Shown here one piece after another: positions 58,534-64,000 of a stretch of 64,000 bases of DNA (within the stretch, counting starts at the first letter, position 1; each line of letters begins with the position of its first letter). A program made the position numbers and the translations under genes. The DNA lies in the NCBI GenBank assembly GCA_910584715.1, contig CAJUAN010000003.1, forward strand, positions 62,001-126,000. The letters are read 5' to 3'. The notes beneath the pieces were generated by a model that saw only the letters and a program-made list of their open reading frames with translations, was not told where the DNA came from and made no database searches. The DNA comes from an uncultured Oscillospiraceae bacterium (lineage in GTDB: Bacteria > Bacillota > Clostridia > Oscillospirales > Ruminococcaceae).

Positions 58534-58535
58534 GG

Positions 58536-59048
58536 TTATTCCTCCTCGCTTTCGTCTTTAAGCATTTTTTCAAGGACTTTCATATTACGGCGGGCAAAGA
58601 ACCAGTTACCTAAAGAGAAAACCACCAGAACCGCCCACATGACCGCAAACGCGCCTTTGAGTATGCCTGTAGAAATTATCACAAGCGAAGACAAAGCGGC
58701 AGCCGCGGCTGTAAAAAGAGTGGATCTCCGGGACATCTGCTCCGCATATTTGCGGTTCATAACGCCCGCGGCGGAAGTTCTCGCCGCATAAATAAGGTAG
58801 AAAGCCGTACACAGTACCATAAACCCGATGCTTACCGCCGTAAATACCGTGTTTTCCAAACCGGATGCGGCTGTAAACATTAAAAATGAAGCAATATACA
58901 CCGACCAGAAAAACGCCCGGAAAAGCCTGAAGCCTATTTCGTAATTCTTTGCTTTCTGCATTTCATCAAACCCGGAATCGCTGAACAGCATTGCGCTGCC
59001 GCTGCCGATAAGCTTGTCGTATGTATCCCTTTTTACGTTGTTATTCAT
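58536..59048 (-). CDS. Array membrane protein 2
   Basis: A 170-residue paralogue: MNNNVKRDTYDKLIGSG, then FDEMQKAKNYEIGFRLFRAFFW, four helices, SAAGVMNRKYAEQMSRR, and WFFARRNMKVLEKMLKDESEEE at the end. The start at 59048 has GAGGAGG upstream; an in-frame ATG 63 bases before it lies inside the previous gene. Four bases overlap the preceding gene. Role unknown. Confidence 0.75.
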   Translation of the reverse strand: MNNNVKRDTYDKLIGSGSAMLFSDSGFDEMQKAKNYEIGFRLFRAFFWSVYIASFLMFTAASGLENTVFTAVSIGFMVLCTAFYLIYAARTSAAGVMNRKYAEQMSRRSTLFTAAAAALSSLVIISTGILKGAFAVMWAVLVVFSLGNWFFARRNMKVLEKMLKDESEEE

Positions 59049-59050
59049 GA

Positions 59051-59581
59051 TTATTCCTCCTCGTTTTCTTCGTCCGCCGCAAGCTTGTCGCGGACTTTTT
59101 TGTTTTTCCATACGCAGTATGAGCTTATAAACTCGTAAGCGGCAGCCATTAAAAATACCGTTATAAAAAATACTTTATAATTTTGCGCGGAGTGCTCTAC
59201 CTTGGTGTATACAGCTTGTATAAAGCCGGATATGGGAATTACCAAATTAAATGAACCGATTATGTACTTCCCGCCTTTCAAGCCCTTTTGATAGTGAGAA
59301 AATGAGTTGAGCACGCCCTTATTCGCGGCTTTTATGCTGTACAGCGGCAAGCTGAAAAGCATTACTCCGTAATATAAAATCACCGGAACCTGCCCCGCGG
59401 TCGGTACGTGAGCTTCCGTACATATAAAAATAAAATAGGTTGCCCACATTGTAAAAGAATTAAGAACGTACCACAGCCACAGGGTTTTATGCTCCAGCTC
59501 AAAGCTTAACGCACGCTGCATTTCGTCCGCGACGACCTTTTCGTTGTAATCCACAAAATCTTTTTTCTTTTTCTCGGACAT
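59051..59581 (-). CDS. Array membrane protein 1
   Basis: A 176-residue protein with the same plan but more diverged: basic start, VVADEMQRALSFELEHKTLWLWYV, four helices, a loop AANKGVLNSFSHYQKGLKGGK in place of the KGVMNxKYAExM motif, and the end YCVWKNKKVRDKLAADEENEEE. It follows the XRE regulator gene by 27 bases, so the regulator and the four membrane genes form one operon. Confidence 0.75.
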   Translation of the reverse strand: MSEKKKKDFVDYNEKVVADEMQRALSFELEHKTLWLWYVLNSFTMWATYFIFICTEAHVPTAGQVPVILYYGVMLFSLPLYSIKAANKGVLNSFSHYQKGLKGGKYIIGSFNLVIPISGFIQAVYTKVEHSAQNYKVFFITVFLMAAAYEFISSYCVWKNKKVRDKLAADEENEEE

Positions 59582-59608
59582 CTAAAATCTTCCTTTCCCA
59601 AATAACTG

Positions 59609-59818
59609 TTAACTGTCACCGTCTCCCCAGAATACGTCGTCAAGAGTTTTCCCCAGAGCCCTGCATATCGCAATGCAAAGATTTAAAGTCGGGTTGTAGT
59701 CCCCCTTTTCGATAGCGTTTATGGTCTGGCGGGACACTCCGACCTTTTCCGCCAGCGCCTGCTGGGACATATCCATAGCTGCACGGGCGGATTTTAATTT
59801 CAAATTTTTTGCCACCAT
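59609..59818 (-). CDS. Small XRE-family regulator of the array
   Basis: A 69-residue protein that is almost only a Cro/C1 helix-turn-helix: LKSARAAMDMSQQALAEKVGVSRQTINAIEKGDYNPTLNLCIAICRALGKTLDDVFW. This is the YozG/YgzD type usually found before genes for small membrane proteins. Start 59818 is chosen for TTGGAGAT before it. It leads the operon and probably controls it through the direct repeats at 59915-59945. Confidence 0.9.
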   Translation of the reverse strand: MVAKNLKLKSARAAMDMSQQALAEKVGVSRQTINAIEKGDYNPTLNLCIAICRALGKTLDDVFWGDGDS

Positions 59819-59878
59819 ATCATCTCCAAATATATTTCTTGCCCATTGCTTCTTAATCTCCTGCCTCTTTCTGAACAT

Positions 59879-59945
59879 ATAATATCATATATTTTACTGT
59901 TTGTCAAGTATATTTTACAAAAAGATTTTTATTTCTTACAAAAAG
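59879..59945 (-). promoter_or_regulatory. Promoter of the XRE array with two upstream direct repeats
   Basis: On the minus strand TTGACA (59902-59907) and TATTAT (59879-59884) with a 17-base spacer. Just upstream of the -35, CTTTTTGTAA occurs twice (plus-strand TTACAAAAAG at 59915-59924 and 59936-59945), 21 bases apart, i.e. two helical turns. Confidence 0.7.
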
Positions 59946-60031
59946 TAGTATTAATAAATTTTGCAAAGTAATTAGCTTTGCATAAATATATAACACTAAA
60001 ATTGGTTTTTGTGAGAAATTTATAAAAGCCC

Positions 60032-60060
60032 TTGCTTTTTTTACGTAAATACTGTATAAT
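60032..60060 (+). promoter_or_regulatory. Promoter of the aldolase gene
   Basis: TTGCTT and TATAAT with a 17-base spacer. Confidence 0.75.
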
Positions 60061-60131
60061 AAATTTATATAAAATTATCGGAAAGCTTTCCCTGCAATAG
60101 GAATCTTTCCCATGAAAGGAATGTTTACAGT

Positions 60132-61001
60132 ATGTCAAGACTCGTTTCCGCAAAGGATATGCTGAACAAAGCCCGCGACGGCAAGTATGCTGTAGGTCAG
60201 TTCAACATCAACAATCTGGAATGGACAAAGGCTATTCTTCTTACCGCCCAGGAGCTTAAATCTCCTGTTATTCTCGGCGTTTCCGAGGGCGCGGGCAAGT
60301 ATATGTGCGGCTACAAGACCGTTGTGGGCATGGTTGAAGGTATGCTTGAAGAACTCAATATCACAGTTCCTGTTGCTCTCCACCTCGACCACGGTACATT
60401 CGAGGGGGCAAAGGCTTGCATCAATGCAGGCTTCTCATCTATTATGTTTGACGGTTCTCACTATCCTATCGAGGAAAATATTGCTAAGACTACCGCATTG
60501 GTAAATACCTGCGACGTTCTGGGCATTTCCCTTGAAGCCGAAGTAGGCTCTATCGGCGGTGAAGAAGACGGCGTTATCGGCGCAGGCGAGTGCGCTGACC
60601 CCAACGAGTGCAAGCAGATCGCGGATCTTGGCGTTACAATGCTTGCAGCAGGTATCGGAAATATTCACGGCAAGTACCCCGAAAACTGGGCAGGTCTTTC
60701 CTTTGACACGCTTGCTGCCGTTAAGGAAAAAGTAGGCGATATGCCTCTGGTTCTCCACGGCGGAACGGGTATTCCCGAGGACATGATAAAGAAAGCTATT
60801 TCTCTCGGCGTTGCAAAAATAAACGTTAACACCGAATGCCAGCTTGCTTTCCAGGCTGCCACAAGAAAGTATGTTGAAGAAGGCAAGGATCGGCAGGGCA
60901 AGGGCTTCGATCCCAGGAAGCTTCTCGCTCCCGGATTTGACGCTATCAAGGCTACCGTTAAGGAGAAAATGGAGCTGTTCGGCTCCGTAGGCAAAGCCTA
61001 A
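60132..61001 (+). CDS. fba: Fructose-bisphosphate aldolase, class II
   Basis: A 289-residue zinc-dependent aldolase of glycolysis. VALHLDHG (catalytic Asp, zinc His), SIMFDGSHYPIEEN, EAEVGSIGGEEDGV, GIGNIHGKYP and LVLHGGTGIPEDMI with KINVNTE are the standard motifs. Full length. AAAGGAA precedes the ATG. A single-gene unit with its own promoter and terminator. Confidence 0.97.
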   Translation: MSRLVSAKDMLNKARDGKYAVGQFNINNLEWTKAILLTAQELKSPVILGVSEGAGKYMCGYKTVVGMVEGMLEELNITVPVALHLDHGTFEGAKACINAGFSSIMFDGSHYPIEENIAKTTALVNTCDVLGISLEAEVGSIGGEEDGVIGAGECADPNECKQIADLGVTMLAAGIGNIHGKYPENWAGLSFDTLAAVKEKVGDMPLVLHGGTGIPEDMIKKAISLGVAKINVNTECQLAFQAATRKYVEEGKDRQGKGFDPRKLLAPGFDAIKATVKEKMELFGSVGKA

Positions 61002-61026
61002 GTTTTAATATACGATTGAATTATAA

Positions 61027-61060
61027 AAGGAGTACTGCGTTTTGCGGTACTCCTTTTTAT
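61027..61060 (+). terminator. Terminator of the aldolase gene
   Basis: AAGGAGTAC and GTACTCCTT form a stem with an 11-base loop, followed by TTTTAT. Confidence 0.85.
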
Positions 61061-61071
61061 GTATTAAACCA

Positions 61072-61539
61072 TCAGTGCTCACATTGGTTAGCTGCCATTT
61101 CCATGCGCGCTTGTTCCGCCTGACGGCAGGTCTGCTTGAAATGGTATAAATCTACCTGTTTGGAAATCATGTCCTTTAAAGCTTCCGCACGGGCTATTCC
61201 GCGAAATACCAGCCGCTTCCGCGGGGTGTATACCACTATCGTACCGTACCCCAAAAGCTTTCCCGCAACTCCCTGTTCGCATACCGCGCTTTTTACTGCG
61301 CCAAGCGGAACAGATATTTTTTCGTTTCGTACGCATGAGTCGGTAACCGTTAATCCTCCGGGACTTACGGCTGTGAATCCGTAAATTATCAGCGCTCCGC
61401 ATACTGCCGCGCCGAGCTGCCATACACCGGATACTGCCAAAATCAAAAATCCTGCAAAGCCCCATAAGACATAAGGTATCAACGCCGCCAAACTTGTCTT
61501 GCAGGAAAAAACAAACGTCTCCGCGGATTTATCAGACAT
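61072..61539 (-). CDS. PH-like domain membrane protein
   Basis: A 155-residue protein with two membrane helices (about 17-57) and then a bacterial PH-like domain: LTVTDSCVRNEKISVPLGAVKSAV, GYGTIVVYTPRKRLVFRGI and the closing helix ARAEALKDMISKQV. This is the YdbS/bPH2 plan. The C-terminal 25 residues are helical. Role unknown, often linked to membrane stress. GAGGTG precedes the ATG. Transcribed from the operator-bearing promoter at 61569-61620. Confidence 0.75.
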   Translation of the reverse strand: MSDKSAETFVFSCKTSLAALIPYVLWGFAGFLILAVSGVWQLGAAVCGALIIYGFTAVSPGGLTVTDSCVRNEKISVPLGAVKSAVCEQGVAGKLLGYGTIVVYTPRKRLVFRGIARAEALKDMISKQVDLYHFKQTCRQAEQARMEMAANQCEH

Positions 61540-61568
61540 GGGTAATTTTCACCTCTTTTTAGTAGTGC

Positions 61569-61620
61569 CTAAAACGACAAAATACAGTATTATTATAATC
61601 TAAAACGACACAAATGTCAA
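61569..61620 (-). promoter_or_regulatory. Promoter with two TGTCGTTTTAG operators
   Basis: On the minus strand TTGACA (61615-61620) and TATAAT (61592-61597) with a 17-base spacer. TGTCGTTTTAG occurs inside the spacer region (61600-61610) and again just after the -10 (61569-61579), 31 bases apart, three helical turns. The divergent gene is an XRE regulator, the obvious candidate to bind here. Confidence 0.75.
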
Positions 61621-61749
61621 TAGTATATATGTCATTTATGATACAATAATAATTAAAGTAAAATCCTGTCAAAACCGCGCAAAGCCTTGTATATACGCAC
61701 TGCTGCAAATATTTTTGATCGGATATCAGGATAAAAAGAGGTGTCTGAA

Positions 61750-62082
61750 ATGGCTTATTATCAAAGAATACGCGACCTGCGGGAGGACAGCGACGCAACT
61801 CAGCAAAGGCTTGCGGAGTATCTGGGCACGTCCTCCCAGCACTACGGCAAATATGAAAACGGAAACGCCGAGATTCCGTTTGAGCGTGCAATTATGCTTG
61901 CGGAATACTACGGCGTGAGCCTTGACTATATAGCGGGACTTACCAATAACAAACGGGGACTGTCGGCAAGCAGTCTTACCGACGAGCAGCAGGAGCTGCT
62001 GACGTTTGTTTCGGGACTTTCGCAGGAGGAACGCTGTCTGCTGAAAAGGCTTATCAGACGTCTCGGGGATACGATAAAATAA
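61750..62082 (+). CDS. XRE-family regulator (paralogue of 29433-29801)
   Basis: A 110-residue protein. The helix-turn-helix is in residues 5-62 (TQQRLAEYLGTSSQHYGKYENGNAEIPFERA), followed by VSLDYIAGLTNNKRGLS and a C-terminal helical segment. It is divergent from the PH-like gene and likely binds the repeated TGTCGTTTTAG sites between them. ATG at 61750 has GAGGTG six bases upstream. Confidence 0.9.
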   Translation: MAYYQRIRDLREDSDATQQRLAEYLGTSSQHYGKYENGNAEIPFERAIMLAEYYGVSLDYIAGLTNNKRGLSASSLTDEQQELLTFVSGLSQEERCLLKRLIRRLGDTIK

Positions 62083-62096
62083 ACGGCAATATATAA

Positions 62097-62140
62097 AAAA
62101 GGGTTCGGAAACAAACGGTGTTTCCGAACCCTTTTATTTT
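62097..62140. terminator. Bidirectional terminator
   Basis: AAGGGTTCGGAAAC and GTTTCCGAACCCTT form a perfect stem with AAAA before and TTTATTTTT after, between the convergent XRE and lipoprotein genes. Confidence 0.85.
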
Positions 62141-62150
62141 TCAAGGCCTT

Positions 62151-63311
62151 TTATTCTTCTACCGTGGACTCGTACTGATACTTGTCGATTTTTGCGGTAA
62201 TATGCTTGTTGAAAAGGCTGTCCAAGTCCTCGTAACCCTTGTAGTAATACTCTCCGGTAGAGAATGCCTCTCCCGAAACCAAACCGAAAAAGCTGCTTCC
62301 TTCGGGAACGGTGATATCGTTCAGATCAAACGAACATGTGCCATCGTCCAATAGGATAATATTCGTATAGTAAGAATAATAGTAGTAATCGAAAGCTGAG
62401 TCCTTTTCCGAATTTTCAGCGGTAATCTTATAGATAAAATAAACGTAATTATATGTATTTGTGGAAATTGATGAATCCTTGGGAATAAGGAAATAATTTC
62501 CGATTAGTTTAATATCCTTGAGAGACTCGCCACTGTCATTCCAATTCTTGGCAACATTGGCTTTGAATACGTCCTGAGCGTGAGTATCCATTTTGGTCAT
62601 AGACTCGGCGGGAATCAAATTAAGCTTTGTCGCGTAGCTTGCAAGACCGCTTACGGTAAATTCGCGTTCAGTCTCGGACGGCGCATAGCCCTTGCCAAAG
62701 CAGTACTCTGTGATATCGCTGCCCGCCTCAGCCCTGACGACGACCTTATCACCGTTGCTGAGCCCGTCCGCCTTGTCAGCGCGGTAGCTTATGCCGTAAA
62801 CGGGATTTTCTCCGTTTTTGCTTATATTAAGCTTTCCGTAAGGCGCAAAGCCCTCGTACGTAACGGTTATGTAATCGAAAGGATTGAATTCCTCGGCTTG
62901 TTCAAGACCGCTTACCTCATAGGGCACGTCGGAAAAATTCAGCTTCAGAGAATATTTTTCCTTGAATTTTTTGGTGTCTATGTCGTCCCATTTAAAGGTG
63001 ATCTTATCGCCGTTGGAAAGCTCCGAGGATTTGTCAAGTTCACCGCCCAGCTTGCTGTAAAAATCATCGTACACCGTCAGAAGAGAACCGAATGACGCAC
63101 CGTCCATACCGAGAGCCTCCGCGTTGTCCTCAACAAGACGTTCAATATCCACCGAAAAGCTTGCCTTGCCCGCCGTATCCATGCCTTTACACTCGATCGT
63201 GAGATAATCGTTAAGGTTAACAGTCTTTGCGCCGCAGCCCGAAAGACAAAGCGCCAGCGGAAGCAGCAGAGCCGCTTTTATAATGCCCGTCCCGATCTTG
63301 GTTTTTTTCAT
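62151..63311 (-). CDS. Large lipoprotein of unknown function
   Basis: A 386-residue exported protein. The signal peptide ends LCLSGC with Cys26 the lipidated residue. The rest is built of beta-rich repeats: the phrase LSNGDKITFKWD near residue 97 and LSNGDKVVVRAEA near 185 recur, each followed by a segment ending in YEVSGL or FTVSGL. A Tyr-rich stretch (FDYYYYSYYTN) lies near 310. I do not recognise an enzyme. GGGGGAA precedes the ATG. TGTCGTTTT sites occur about 120 bases upstream. Confidence 0.75.
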   Translation of the reverse strand: MKKTKIGTGIIKAALLLPLALCLSGCGAKTVNLNDYLTIECKGMDTAGKASFSVDIERLVEDNAEALGMDGASFGSLLTVYDDFYSKLGGELDKSSELSNGDKITFKWDDIDTKKFKEKYSLKLNFSDVPYEVSGLEQAEEFNPFDYITVTYEGFAPYGKLNISKNGENPVYGISYRADKADGLSNGDKVVVRAEAGSDITEYCFGKGYAPSETEREFTVSGLASYATKLNLIPAESMTKMDTHAQDVFKANVAKNWNDSGESLKDIKLIGNYFLIPKDSSISTNTYNYVYFIYKITAENSEKDSAFDYYYYSYYTNIILLDDGTCSFDLNDITVPEGSSFFGLVSGEAFSTGEYYYKGYEDLDSLFNKHITAKIDKYQYESTVEE

Positions 63312-63424
63312 TGATATTCCCCCAATAACATTATTTCGTATCGTAACAAAACATACATATTATATCATTAAAAGTTCATTTAGTCAACAAAATTTGGCAG
63401 AGTGCTTTAAATTTTTTCATTAAT

Positions 63425-63449
63425 CGACAAAAAACGACAAATTTTGTCC
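63425..63449 (-). promoter_or_regulatory. TGTCG operator-like sites upstream of the lipoprotein
   Basis: On the minus strand TTTGTCGTTTTTTGTCGATT holds two TGTCG cores, the first within TGTCGTTTT as at 61569 and 61600. It lies in the 212-base gap between the lipoprotein and S41 genes. Confidence 0.45.
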
Positions 63450-63523
63450 TGCTGTTAAGGTTATAGCGCACAAAATGAGAATAGCCGGGCATGACGTTTT
63501 TGCAGCCCTATACGGGTGCGCCG

Positions 63524-64000
63524 TCAGTTTTGTTCGCCGATAAGCTCAAAGACCTGCCGCAGAACGCCGTCCCATTCGAGACGGTTCTCGGGGGAATAGA
63601 TATCCTCGCCGCTTTCGCGCAGCCTCTCGCGGGTAAAATAACTTTCCGGGTCGGCTTCGAGCAGGATATCGGGGGCGGTGCCGTAAACCCCGTTGTCCGT
63701 GCCGTCCGGATTCGGGGAGGAGTATTCAGTGTAGTAAAAATATATCCCGCTGCCCATGCAGAAGCCAAGCCGCACCGTGCCGTTCTTTTCGCCGCCCGTG
63801 TTGTTCACGCCGGCTACCGTACCCAGACCGTTCTTTTTGAACTCCGAGGCGAGCAGGTCAGCCGCGGAAGCCGTTTTGTCGGAAACAAGCAGATACAGCC
63901 TTTTGTTTCCGGCAGCCTCGCCTTTGACGGTCCTTTTTTCGGTACTGCTCCAAAAGCCGTCTTTAGTGCGCTTAAAGCTGAAAATATCACCGTTGCGTCC
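63524..64000 (-). CDS. S41-family peptidase, C-terminal part (start outside window)
   Basis: The frame is open from the window edge to the stop at 63524, giving 158 residues. LYLLVSDKTASAADLLASEF matches the catalytic Ser region of C-terminal-processing proteases, followed by NGLGTVAGVNNTGGE and the substrate-loop sequence LGFCMGSGIYFYYTEYSSPNPDG. S41 enzymes cleave non-polar C-termini of exported proteins; this one may be a surface variant. The N-terminal part is missing, so signal peptide and PDZ domain cannot be judged. Confidence 0.8.
   Translation of the reverse strand, partial: GRNGDIFSFKRTKDGFWSSTEKRTVKGEAAGNKRLYLLVSDKTASAADLLASEFKKNGLGTVAGVNNTGGEKNGTVRLGFCMGSGIYFYYTEYSSPNPDGTDNGVYGTAPDILLEADPESYFTRERLRESGEDIYSPENRLEWDGVLRQVFELIGEQN

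Noticed and set aside
1..64000. CRISPR array or prophage
   Set aside because: No regularly spaced repeats, Cas genes, integrase or phage structural genes were seen.

Overview
The window looks like a chromosomal segment of a spore-forming, fibre-degrading anaerobic Firmicute, most likely a Ruminococcus-type member of the Oscillospirales (inference, not tested by comparison). The reasons are sporulation genes of the Clostridia/Bacillus type (yabQ, spoVT), strong AGGAGG-type ribosome sites, sigma-A promoters of TTGACA-17-TATAAT form, clostridial-type xylose isomerase and several (hemi)cellulose genes. No phage, transposase, CRISPR array or rRNA operon is visible. One tRNA-Arg gene is present.

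Layout: 1-1430 is the end of a yabQ-divIC-yabR-like cluster. 1545-6341 holds spoVT, a sodium:solute symporter, a GNAT acetyltransferase and guaA. 6441-11403 is an accessory stretch with two decayed genes, a flavodoxin lipoprotein, a carboxymuconolactone decarboxylase-cupin fusion coupled to a DUF4405-like membrane protein, an AraC-GGDEF fusion regulator and a nucleoside deaminase. 11450-14264 (minus) carries a DNA-repair-type pair (radical SAM plus partner), ridA and a broken P-loop gene. 14683-19460 (minus) is a xylose operon, xylA ... xylB, with an SGNH hydrolase, a methyltransferase and a small pyrophosphatase-like gene lying between the two xyl genes. 19613-22973 (minus) is a VTC-DUF4956-CotH operon. 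23152-26023 has a CmpB-like membrane protein, an intracellular GH43 and an HD protein. 26303-31554 has a LytTR/DUF3021 pair, an SGNH surface hydrolase, a DUF4358-like lipoprotein, an XRE regulator, a small membrane protein and an AI-2E-family exporter.

31647-36946 has an FMN-reductase-type flavoprotein and a MarR-controlled heterodimeric ABC exporter. 37122-40683 is a polysaccharide unit: an AraC regulator divergent from GH43 and a GH5 endoglucanase lipoprotein. 40932-43141 has tRNA-Arg, a ferredoxin-fused aldo/keto reductase and an ECF S component. 43282-49562 is rich in small, duplicated and decayed genes around glyS: ribbon-helix-helix-like proteins, a FxxGF small-protein family, a REP/MITE-like element and a 35-aa peptide. 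49653-57355 is mostly housekeeping: EamA, secF/secD, rsmE, a GGDEF protein and a Ca2+-ATPase. 57519-59818 is an XRE regulator followed by four small membrane-protein genes, at least three of them paralogous and one interrupted by an amber codon. 60132-64000 has class II aldolase, a PH-like membrane protein, a second XRE regulator, a large lipoprotein and the end of an S41 peptidase.

How it fits together: secreted GH5 would cut beta-glucan or xylan, the two cytosolic GH43 enzymes would release pentoses from imported oligosaccharides, and XylA/XylB would feed the pentose phosphate pathway and glycolysis (FbaA). The least explained parts are the XRE/membrane-protein array with its amber codon, the AraC-GGDEF fusion, the VTC-DUF4956-CotH operon, the shared TGTCGTTTT operator near 61.6 and 63.4 kb, and the small-gene island around glyS.
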